From assembly GCA_024697945.1 (NCBI GenBank), contig JAILRU010000086.1, positions 1-64,000 of the forward strand: a stretch of DNA of 64,000 nt, read 5' to 3'. The stretch is from Bacteroidaceae bacterium. Its GTDB lineage: Bacteria > Bacteroidota > Bacteroidia > Bacteroidales > Bacteroidaceae. The position numbers and the translations under genes are program-made. Positions within the stretch are counted from its first letter, which is position 1. The number at the start of each line of letters is the position of its first letter. Under the pieces are notes generated by a model. It was given only the letters and a program-made list of their open reading frames with translations, was not told the origin of the DNA and did no database searches. Positions 8,413 to 16,590 of this stretch are shown piece after piece.

Positions 8413-11400
8413 ATGGACCAATTACTCACCATATACAAGGCTTCGGCTGGTTCAGGCAAGACTTTTGCACTGGCAGTGGAATACATCCTGCAACTGCTGA
8501 TGCCGAGGGCTGAACATGAGTTCGAGCATACGCTGGCCGTGACCTTCACCAACAAGGCGACGGCAGAGATGAAGGGGCGCATCCTGGAAACGCTCTACGG
8601 CCTGAAGCACAACCTGCCCGAGACGCAGCCCTATATGGAGGCAATAAAGAAAAGGACCCTCTCTGGCTCCCTGTCTGAAAGTTTCATTCGCACGCAAGCC
8701 GGCAAAGCCCTCACCGCCATTCTGCACGACTACACGCATTTCCGCGTGGAGACCATCGACTCCTTCTTCCAGAGCATCCTGCGCAACATGGCACGCGAGC
8801 TGGGACTTGCTGCCAACCTGCAGGTGGAGCTGTCGCACGACGAGGTGATTGCAAGCGCCGTAGATAGCCTGATAGAGACGATGGACAGCAAGCCCGAAGT
8901 GAAGCGATGGGTGATGGAATACGTCCGCGAGCAGTTGGACAGCGGCGACAAGTGGGACATCACAGGGCCGCTCAAGGACTTCGCAGGCAACATCTTCCGC
9001 GAGGAGTACCAGCAGCGCGACGAGACGGAGCTGGCACGCATCAGCGACACGAACGTGGTCAACGGTTTCAAGCGCAAGATGAAAGAGATTCGGGACGAAT
9101 CCAAACGGGAAGTGCAACAGGCTGTGGATGACGTGATGAGCCAGATAGGGAACTTCGACCAAATCACCTACGGCAAGAACGTCTATAAGTTCCTGATGGA
9201 TGCGAGGGAAATGAAGAGCGAAGGGCCAGGGAAGTCCGTGTTGAAGTCAAAATTCTTGGATGCTTTAGCACCAAGGCGCGATTGTAGTCGCGGAACAAAA
9301 TTATTTGACTTGCAGGCCTGCCTTACTGAATTTGCCAGCCTGTATGAAAAATGTCGGAAAGAATACCTGTCCGCAACCCTCGCGCTTCGGCATCTTGGTC
9401 CGCTGCGTCTGTTGGTTTATATAGACGAACGGGCACGCGAGATAGAGGGCGATGCCGGACGCTTCACACTCAGCTCCACCCCTGCCCTGCTCAGCAAGAT
9501 GATAGAGGACAGCGACGCGCCCTTCATCTTCGAAAAGATAGGCACGTTCATCAACTACGTGATGATAGACGAGTTCCAGGACACGAGCCGCATGCAATGG
9601 GAGAACTTCAAGAAGCTGCTCTTCGAGAAACTCGCCTCGGGAGGGAAAGGCCTTTTAGTGGGAGACATCAAGCAGAGCATCTACCGATGGCGCAACGGCG
9701 ATTGGAAGATTCTCTACGGCATAGAAGACGAGCCAGAGCTGCAACGCTTCCACATCAAGCCCGAACCCCTCGACATCAATTACCGCAGCCACCAGACAAT
9801 CATCGACTTCAACAATGCCTTCTTCCCGCCTGCCGCCAAACTGCTCGACAACATCAAGCCCGACGCTCCCATCAAGCTGAGCCAAATCTATGCAGATGTG
9901 GAGCAGAAGAAAAAGAAGGCAGACGGCAAAGGCTACGTGAGGGTCAAAATGTTTAAAGAGACGGAGGACTACGTTCAGGAAACGGTTCTCGATATGGTTG
10001 AGCAAATCAGGGAGCTGCAGGAAGTCGGGCTCGACCTCAGCGATATAGCCATTCTTGTCCGCACGAACCTGATGGCTCAGCAGCTCATCAAGGGCTTCAG
10101 TCAGTATGCTCCGGACATCCGGCTGGTCAGCGACGAAGCTTTCCTGCTCGAAGCCTCCACCAGCGTACAGATGATTGTGGCAGCAATGCGTCTGCTCATC
10201 GACAAGCAGCACACGGACGGCATCTCCGAGAAATACCTGATGCTGCACTACGGGCAGGATGTGCTTGGAAAGGCGGACACCAACATTCAGAGTGTTGCCA
10301 TGCAGGAGGCGGAACAAGCCCTGCCCGAGGAGTTCACCGCACACCGCGAGGAACTGTTGCAGCTGCCGCTATATCTCTTAGCAGAACGGCTCTGGCGCAT
10401 CTTCTCCCTGGGCAACATACATGGGGAAGATGTCTATGTGCTCACCTTCTTCGACGAATTGCAGAACCACCTCCGTACTGCCGGAGCACCCGATATTCAG
10501 ACTTTCCTCACGGCTTGGGACGATAAAATCCACCAGCGTGCCGTTCCTGGTTCCGAGGTGGCTGGCGTCCGCATCCTGACCATCCATAAATCCAAAGGGC
10601 TGGAGTTCCACACCGTCTTCCTGCCCTTCAGTCATTGGCAGATAGAGGCTGACCGCCAAGGGGACGTTCTTTGGTGCGATGCAGATGTCGCGCCCTACAA
10701 CGAACTTGGAGCACTGCCCATCTCCACCCATTCGCGAGACGTGCGCAGCTCGGTCTTTGCCTCCGATTACGAACAAGAGCACTTAGAGCGGCGCGTGGAT
10801 GCACTCGACACGCTCTATGTGGCTTTCACGCGAGCCGCCACCAACCTCTACGTGTGGGGCAAGACAAAGCCTGCCGACAAGATAAAAAACATCACGACTG
10901 CCGCAGACCTTATCTATATGACCCTCCGCAACGAGGAGAACGACAGAGAGGAAGCATGCTTCACGTATGAGATGGGGAAACCCGAAGTCTCCACTTCGCG
11001 CGGAGATTCAGAAGGGTCTGCCAATCGTCTCTCCCTGAAACACAGCATGGATGATGCCGTTGACGTGAAAGTCGTCACAAGGAACCCGATGCTCTACTTC
11101 CTGCAGAGCAACCAGACAGAGGAATATTTGGAACAAATTCAAAATTCAAAATCCAAAATCCAAAATTCCACGAAGGGGGCTTTATCCCAACGCGAGGTGG
11201 GCAAACGGATGCACGAGGTTCTCAGCAGAATCGACGACGTCGGTCAGCTGGAGGAAGTGCTCGGCAAAGCCCGCGAGGAAGGCATCGTCGGCGAGGGCGA
11301 GGACTGGGACACCATCATCAGCCACATCAAAGAGGGCTTCCAGGATCCGCTTGTCGCATCCTGGTTCCAAGCTGGAAATACGGTCTATAACGAATGCGGC

Positions 11401-11640
11401 ATTGCCAGCATGGACAAGGAGAAGGGACTGCCCGTCGTGCTGCGGCCCGACCGCGTCGTGATGAATAGGAACAACATCACCGTCATCGACTATAAGTTCG
11501 GGCATCCAAGCCGCCACTACTACGACCAGGTCAGAGACTACATGGGTCTCATGAAGCAGATGTACCCAGAACGCGACGTGAAGGGATATATTTGGTACGT
11601 GATGGGGAAAGGAGCGGTGGAAGTTAAAAGTGAAAAGTGA
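8413..11640 (+). CDS. UvrD-family helicase with C-terminal PD-(D/E)XK nuclease, AddA/RecB-like
   Basis: MDQLLTIYKASAGSGKTFALAVEYI (Walker A), VMIDEFQDTSRMQWENF, LTIHKSKGLEF, LYVAFTRA, nuclease-like VVLRPDRVVMNRNNITVIDYKFG. Confidence 0.9.
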   Translation: MDQLLTIYKASAGSGKTFALAVEYILQLLMPRAEHEFEHTLAVTFTNKATAEMKGRILETLYGLKHNLPETQPYMEAIKKRTLSGSLSESFIRTQAGKALTAILHDYTHFRVETIDSFFQSILRNMARELGLAANLQVELSHDEVIASAVDSLIETMDSKPEVKRWVMEYVREQLDSGDKWDITGPLKDFAGNIFREEYQQRDETELARISDTNVVNGFKRKMKEIRDESKREVQQAVDDVMSQIGNFDQITYGKNVYKFLMDAREMKSEGPGKSVLKSKFLDALAPRRDCSRGTKLFDLQACLTEFASLYEKCRKEYLSATLALRHLGPLRLLVYIDERAREIEGDAGRFTLSSTPALLSKMIEDSDAPFIFEKIGTFINYVMIDEFQDTSRMQWENFKKLLFEKLASGGKGLLVGDIKQSIYRWRNGDWKILYGIEDEPELQRFHIKPEPLDINYRSHQTIIDFNNAFFPPAAKLLDNIKPDAPIKLSQIYADVEQKKKKADGKGYVRVKMFKETEDYVQETVLDMVEQIRELQEVGLDLSDIAILVRTNLMAQQLIKGFSQYAPDIRLVSDEAFLLEASTSVQMIVAAMRLLIDKQHTDGISEKYLMLHYGQDVLGKADTNIQSVAMQEAEQALPEEFTAHREELLQLPLYLLAERLWRIFSLGNIHGEDVYVLTFFDELQNHLRTAGAPDIQTFLTAWDDKIHQRAVPGSEVAGVRILTIHKSKGLEFHTVFLPFSHWQIEADRQGDVLWCDADVAPYNELGALPISTHSRDVRSSVFASDYEQEHLERRVDALDTLYVAFTRAATNLYVWGKTKPADKIKNITTAADLIYMTLRNEENDREEACFTYEMGKPEVSTSRGDSEGSANRLSLKHSMDDAVDVKVVTRNPMLYFLQSNQTEEYLEQIQNSKSKIQNSTKGALSQREVGKRMHEVLSRIDDVGQLEEVLGKAREEGIVGEGEDWDTIISHIKEGFQDPLVASWFQAGNTVYNECGIASMDKEKGLPVVLRPDRVVMNRNNITVIDYKFGHPSRHYYDQVRDYMGLMKQMYPERDVKGYIWYVMGKGAVEVKSEK
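9253..9295 (+). repeat. Double-hairpin element, copy 1 (in-frame inside the addA-like gene)
   Basis: ttcttggatgctttagcaccaaggcgcgattgtagtcgcggaa; exact reverse complement of 29952-29994. Confidence 0.9.
11135..11169 (+). repeat. AAAATTC heptamer array in-frame in the addA-like gene
   Basis: aaattcaaaattcaaaatccaaaatccaaaattcc, encoding QIQNSKSKIQNS. Confidence 0.85.
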
Positions 11641-11650
11641 AAAGTGGAAA
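11620..11650 (+). repeat. AAAAGTG heptamer array spanning the addA stop and addB start
   Basis: gaagttaaaagtgaaaagtgaaaagtggaaaaa. Confidence 0.8.
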
Positions 11651-14548
11651 AATAAAAAGGTGAAGAGTTTTCTGAATCTCATAGCATCAGATATGTTGGC
11701 GCACTTCACAAATGATATGCGCGATGTGACGGTGGTCTTCCCAGGCAAACGTGCGGGGATGTTCCTGAGCCGTGAGCTCGCTCTTCTGAGCGACAAGCCG
11801 GTATGGGCTCCTCACTACTGCACCATGAACGACCTCTTCCAGTCGCTCACGCCGCTCCAGGTGGCAGACCCGTTGGAGTGTATCTGCCAGCTGTACAGCG
11901 TCATGCAGGAAGTGCTCGGGGCCAACTACGCAGAGACGCTCGACGATTTCTGGAGCTGGGGCGAAGTGCTGATGACCGACTTCGACGACATCGACAAGCA
12001 CATGGCGAATGCAAAGGCCATCTTCACCAACATCGCCGACCAGGAACGCCTCAAGAACCTGGACTATCTGGACGACGGTCAGCGCGAGACGCTGAAGCGC
12101 TTCTTCGGTCGCTTCTCTCTGGAAAGCAGCACAAGGTTACAGGAGAAGTTCCTGCACACCTGGAGCCACATGTACGACATCTATACCTTGCTGCACGAAA
12201 GGCTGCTTGCAGAGGGTAAGCTCTGGGAAGGTGCACTCCTACGGCACGTCACGGAGCAGATGCAGTCCGACGAGAGCCTTATCCAGAAGCTTCTTGAAGG
12301 CAAACGTGCTATCGTCTTTGCGGGCTTCAATGTGCTGAACAGCGTGGAGAACACGATGATGAGAAGCATCCAGAGCGAAGGCAAGGCACGGTTCTACTGG
12401 GACTACGACATCTACTACTGCGACACAAATAAAGAGTACGAGGCCGGCTACTTCATGAAGCAGAACCTGAGCAACTTCCCCAGCGCCATCACCGACACAG
12501 AGGCCTTCGACAACTTCAGTCACCTCAGCGACGTGACGTTCATCGCCTGCACCTCAGACAATGCTGCGGCAAGATACGTAGCCTCACCCCATGATGCGCA
12601 GGCTATCGTTCTCTGCAACGAAGCTTTGATGCAACCTGTCCTTCACGCTATTCCAGAGACGGCGAAAGAAGTGAACGTCACGATGGGCTTCCCCATTGCC
12701 GACACACCCGTCTATGGCATCATCATGGCTTTGCTCAGAATGCAGATAGAGGGTTACGATGCCGACCGTAAGCGATTCCGCTATCCCTTTGAACAGACAC
12801 TGCGAAGGCAGCCGCTTTATGAACTGCTCAACGAAGAGGATTGCTTCGTCTATCAAGGCGACAGTACGGAGAAACTGCTTAACTACCTGCTCAAACATCT
12901 GCGACTGATTGCCTTGCACTATGCCCAAATCGAGGAGCCCAATATCTTTGAGCAGCTATACAGTGAGGTAACTTTCCGCATTGACCGTATGATATGCCTG
13001 CTGGGCGAGCAATTATCAATTATCAATTATCAATTGTCAATTTCGACACTACGCCGCCTCCTCCGCCAGATGATGACGAGCGCTAAGATACCGTTCCATA
13101 GCGAACCCGACCGAGGGTTGCAGTTGATGGGCGTACTCGAAACACGTTGTCTGGACTTCGAACATATGCTTCTGCTCTCCGTCGAGGAAGGCAACCTGCC
13201 GCGCGGCATGCACACCAATTCGTTTATTCCCGAGAGCCTTCGAGAGGCGTTCGGTCTGACCACCCAGCGGCATCGCATCGCCGTCTATGCCTACTACTTC
13301 TATCGTCTGGTGCAGCGATGCGAGCACCTTACCTGCATCTATAACGAGAGTACGAACGACGGCGTGCAGCACGAGATGTCGCGCTTCCTGCGACAGATGC
13401 TTGCCGAAACGGACATCCCCATCAAGACGCGTTGGCTGAGGAGCCAACCTGAGCCGAAAACCTCGCAACCTCTTGTGGTCGAGAAGACAGAAGAGGTGAT
13501 GGAACGTCTGCGTCAGCGCTATGACCAGAACTGTTCCGATGGCGAACACGTCATGCTTAGTCCGTCGGCCATCAACACCTACATGGACTGTCCGATGCAG
13601 TTCTACCTGAACAACGTGCTGCGCATCCGTCGCGAGGAAGACCCCGAGGAAGGCATCTCTGCCGACATCATCGGCACCATCTTCCACGATACCGCCGAGT
13701 TCTTCTACGAATGGCTGCAAGAACGAACAGGACAGAAAACCATTACGGCTGACATGCTATGCGAGAAAAAGGGCGAGGACAAGTTCGTGGTGAAAGACGT
13801 TATCCATCGCGAACTGCAACGCATGCTTCATGTCGTCTTTGATGTCTGCTGGTTCCATCCGACTGATGACTTCGACCGCTTGCCTGAGATAAGACGGCGT
13901 TTCAATACTGCAACTCAAAAAAGCCTCCCCATAACGGGGGAGGAATGGAGGGGGTCTTCCTACAAAGGCACCGTCCTCATTGCCCACGATGTCTTGCTGC
14001 GCTACCTGCTTGAGCTAATCCGCTATGATGCCCGCCACGCACCATTCCGTATCATCGGAACCGAAAAGGACAGAACAATAGAATTCAAAATTCAAAATTC
14101 AAAATTCAAAATTGGAGGGCGCATTGACCGTATTGATGTGATGAACGGACGCCTGCGAATTGTGGACTACAAAACCGGTTCGCACGAGCCCAATAAGGAG
14201 AAGATAAAGATGGAGAACGTGGTAGCTTTAGACAAAGCCCACGAGCGCTACTACTTCCAGATCTTCCTCTATGCTTTGGCCGAGATGGAGGAAGCAGAAG
14301 CCACTCTGCCCATTCAGCCTGTACTCTTCTTCCCGATTAAAGCAGCAGCAGGCGATTACGATCCGACGCTCATGATTGACGGAGAGGTGGTCGATGACTT
14401 CGCCGCCCAACATGCCGAAGCCTTCAAAGAGGGATTACAAAACATCCTCGAGGACATCTTCAACCCCGAAAAGCCCTTCACCTGTACCACCGACACGAAA
14501 GTCTGCGAGTACTGCAAACTCGGACAAATCTGTGGAAAGAAACCATAA
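11630..14548 (+). CDS. PD-(D/E)XK nuclease family protein, AddB-like, with C-terminal Fe-S cysteine motif
   Basis: YMDCPMQFYLNNVL; GGRIDRIDVMNGRLRIVDYKTG; C-terminal CEYCKLGQIC; directly follows the addA-like gene. Confidence 0.85.
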   Translation: MKSEKWKNKKVKSFLNLIASDMLAHFTNDMRDVTVVFPGKRAGMFLSRELALLSDKPVWAPHYCTMNDLFQSLTPLQVADPLECICQLYSVMQEVLGANYAETLDDFWSWGEVLMTDFDDIDKHMANAKAIFTNIADQERLKNLDYLDDGQRETLKRFFGRFSLESSTRLQEKFLHTWSHMYDIYTLLHERLLAEGKLWEGALLRHVTEQMQSDESLIQKLLEGKRAIVFAGFNVLNSVENTMMRSIQSEGKARFYWDYDIYYCDTNKEYEAGYFMKQNLSNFPSAITDTEAFDNFSHLSDVTFIACTSDNAAARYVASPHDAQAIVLCNEALMQPVLHAIPETAKEVNVTMGFPIADTPVYGIIMALLRMQIEGYDADRKRFRYPFEQTLRRQPLYELLNEEDCFVYQGDSTEKLLNYLLKHLRLIALHYAQIEEPNIFEQLYSEVTFRIDRMICLLGEQLSIINYQLSISTLRRLLRQMMTSAKIPFHSEPDRGLQLMGVLETRCLDFEHMLLLSVEEGNLPRGMHTNSFIPESLREAFGLTTQRHRIAVYAYYFYRLVQRCEHLTCIYNESTNDGVQHEMSRFLRQMLAETDIPIKTRWLRSQPEPKTSQPLVVEKTEEVMERLRQRYDQNCSDGEHVMLSPSAINTYMDCPMQFYLNNVLRIRREEDPEEGISADIIGTIFHDTAEFFYEWLQERTGQKTITADMLCEKKGEDKFVVKDVIHRELQRMLHVVFDVCWFHPTDDFDRLPEIRRRFNTATQKSLPITGEEWRGSSYKGTVLIAHDVLLRYLLELIRYDARHAPFRIIGTEKDRTIEFKIQNSKFKIGGRIDRIDVMNGRLRIVDYKTGSHEPNKEKIKMENVVALDKAHERYYFQIFLYALAEMEEAEATLPIQPVLFFPIKAAAGDYDPTLMIDGEVVDDFAAQHAEAFKEGLQNILEDIFNPEKPFTCTTDTKVCEYCKLGQICGKKP
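13010..13044 (+). repeat. TCAATTA heptamer array in-frame in the addB-like gene
   Basis: caattatcaattatcaattatcaattgtcaatttc, encoding QLSIINYQLSIS. Confidence 0.85.
13915..13960 (+). repeat. G/C-rich palindromic insertion in-frame in the addB-like gene
   Basis: caaaaaagcctccccataacgggggaggaatggagggggtcttcc, encoding QKSLPITGEEWRGSS. Confidence 0.65.
14081..14114 (+). repeat. AAAATTC heptamer array in-frame in the addB-like gene
   Basis: gaattcaaaattcaaaattcaaaattcaaaattgg, encoding EFKIQNSKFKI. Confidence 0.85.
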
Positions 14549-14572
14549 CCATAAATTTAACTAAAAACAACA

Positions 14573-16534
14573 ATGAAAAAACTTCTTTTATCTTTGACGC
14601 TTGTCCTTTTTGCAGGGCACTTGTTCGCCCAGCCTCTCTGCATCCCCAGTGTGCAGGAGCAAAAGCCTGCACAAGGCACAGTCGAAGTAGAGCAATTCTC
14701 TGCAATCACCTTCGACAATCCTCAGCTCAAATCTGTGGCCGACTACCTGAGCATCGCTTGGGAAAACACCAACTACACTTCTTCGCAGAAGAAAGGGGGC
14801 GCCAACTCTATCTTCTTCTCTTTGAAGGCCGACAAGAAACTTGGCGACGAGGGTTATCGCCTGACTATCTCTCCAAAGGGCATCACCATTCAGGCCACTT
14901 CGAAGCGTGGAGCTTTGTGGGGAGCACAGACCTTGCTCCAGATAAAGGAGACAAGTTTCATCAATTCCGGTGGCGTCTATAAGAGGCTACTGCCTTGCAT
15001 AACCATTACCGACAAACCCGACTATGCCATTCGCGGTTTCATGATTGATGCGGGACGCAAGTTCTACCCCTTGAGCTACCTCTATTCACTCGTCAATGTG
15101 ATGTCCTACTACAAGATGAACACCCTGCAACTCCATCTAAACGACAATGGCTTCAAGGATCAGTACGAAAACAACTGGGACGATACCTATGCTGCCTTCC
15201 GAATGGAGAGCGACCTGTTCCCTGGCCTGACCGCCATTGACGGCAGTTACTCGAAGCAGGAGATGCGCGACCTCATCCGCTATGCTGAGACAATGGGCGT
15301 GGAGATTATCCCTGAGTTCGACGTGCCTGCACACAGCCTTGCCTTCACGCACTTCCGTCCGTCGCTGGCAGCCAAGAAGTACGACGATGCTCATCTCGAC
15401 CTCGAGAACCCCACACTCATTCCCTTCCTCGACAGCCTCTATGCCGAGTACCTTGGTGGTCCCGACCCAGTCTTCTGCTGTCCTCGCTTCCATATCGGCA
15501 CGGACGAATACAGCAACAAAGACTCAGCAATCTGCGAGCGCTTCCGCGAACTCATCGTCCACCTCTGCAATGAGGTCAAGAAATACGGCAAGCAGCCCGT
15601 CTTCTGGGGTAGTCTGACCCATGCTAAGGGCGTTACGCCAGTGCCTTCCGACGGCGTACTGATGAGCCTCTGGTACAATGGCTATGCCAATCCCGAGGAG
15701 ATGCACAAGCAGGGCTTCCACATGATTTCCATTCCCGACCGCTTCATCTACATCGTACCTGCTGCAGGCTACTACAACGACTACCTCAATACCCGTTGGC
15801 TCTTCCAGCATTGGAATCCTTCACTCATTCGCGACAAGCGCTTCCCGCACCAGGACCCGCTCATCGACGGCGGCATGTTTGCGCTCTGGAACGACTTCAT
15901 CAAGAACGGCATTTCCGTGGGTGACTGCCACGACCGTATCCTGCCGGCCATGCAAATCATCAGCGAGAAGTGCTGGAATGCATTGCGCGACACTTCCGAT
16001 GTGGCTTGGGAGAAGTGGATGAACTTTGCCAGCCTGCTCAGCGACGGCCCTCTTACTGACGAGATAGGCCGCAAGAGCATGGTCAACCACATCGACCTGA
16101 AGCCCAATACCACCATCTTTAATCCTAAAGGCTCACTCTTCCCCATCCATCAAATCGGCTATCCCTATATGGTCGAATTCACGATTGACTGGGCAGATGA
16201 GAAGCCCGGCACAGTGCTATGCACAAGTGAGCGCAGCACCTTCTACCTTTCCGACCCCATCAAGGGAATGCTCGGCTTCAGTCGCGACGGCTATCTTTTC
16301 ACCTTCAAGTACAAAGGCAAGCCCGGCAAGCGCGAGACCATTCAATTGAAGGGCGACAAGCAGGGCCTTAGCCTCTTTGCTGACGATAAGCTCGTGGAGA
16401 ACCTCAAGCCCGACACAGGGCACCGCACAGACGACAAGAAGAGCACATACAAAATCATGCGAACCCTCGTCTTCCCCTTGCAGCAGACAGGCGACTTCAG
16501 CAGCAAAGTCACGAACTTTAGCGCATGGAGATAA
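14573..16534 (+). CDS. Glycoside hydrolase family 20 (beta-N-acetylhexosaminidase)
   Basis: RGFMIDAGRKFYPLSYLYSLVNVMSYYKMNTLQLHLNDN; PEFDVPAHSLAF; FHIGTDEYSN; signal peptide. Confidence 0.9.
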   Translation: MKKLLLSLTLVLFAGHLFAQPLCIPSVQEQKPAQGTVEVEQFSAITFDNPQLKSVADYLSIAWENTNYTSSQKKGGANSIFFSLKADKKLGDEGYRLTISPKGITIQATSKRGALWGAQTLLQIKETSFINSGGVYKRLLPCITITDKPDYAIRGFMIDAGRKFYPLSYLYSLVNVMSYYKMNTLQLHLNDNGFKDQYENNWDDTYAAFRMESDLFPGLTAIDGSYSKQEMRDLIRYAETMGVEIIPEFDVPAHSLAFTHFRPSLAAKKYDDAHLDLENPTLIPFLDSLYAEYLGGPDPVFCCPRFHIGTDEYSNKDSAICERFRELIVHLCNEVKKYGKQPVFWGSLTHAKGVTPVPSDGVLMSLWYNGYANPEEMHKQGFHMISIPDRFIYIVPAAGYYNDYLNTRWLFQHWNPSLIRDKRFPHQDPLIDGGMFALWNDFIKNGISVGDCHDRILPAMQIISEKCWNALRDTSDVAWEKWMNFASLLSDGPLTDEIGRKSMVNHIDLKPNTTIFNPKGSLFPIHQIGYPYMVEFTIDWADEKPGTVLCTSERSTFYLSDPIKGMLGFSRDGYLFTFKYKGKPGKRETIQLKGDKQGLSLFADDKLVENLKPDTGHRTDDKKSTYKIMRTLVFPLQQTGDFSSKVTNFSAWR

Positions 16535-16537
16535 CTT

Positions 16538-16590
16538 TAATTCGAAATCTCGAAATATCGACATAACGAAATATCGAAAAAATCAACAAT
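16538..16590 (+). repeat. CGAAATAT octamer array immediately upstream of the GH127 start codon
   Basis: ttcgaaatctcgaaatatcgacataacgaaatatcgaaaaaatc. Confidence 0.75.
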
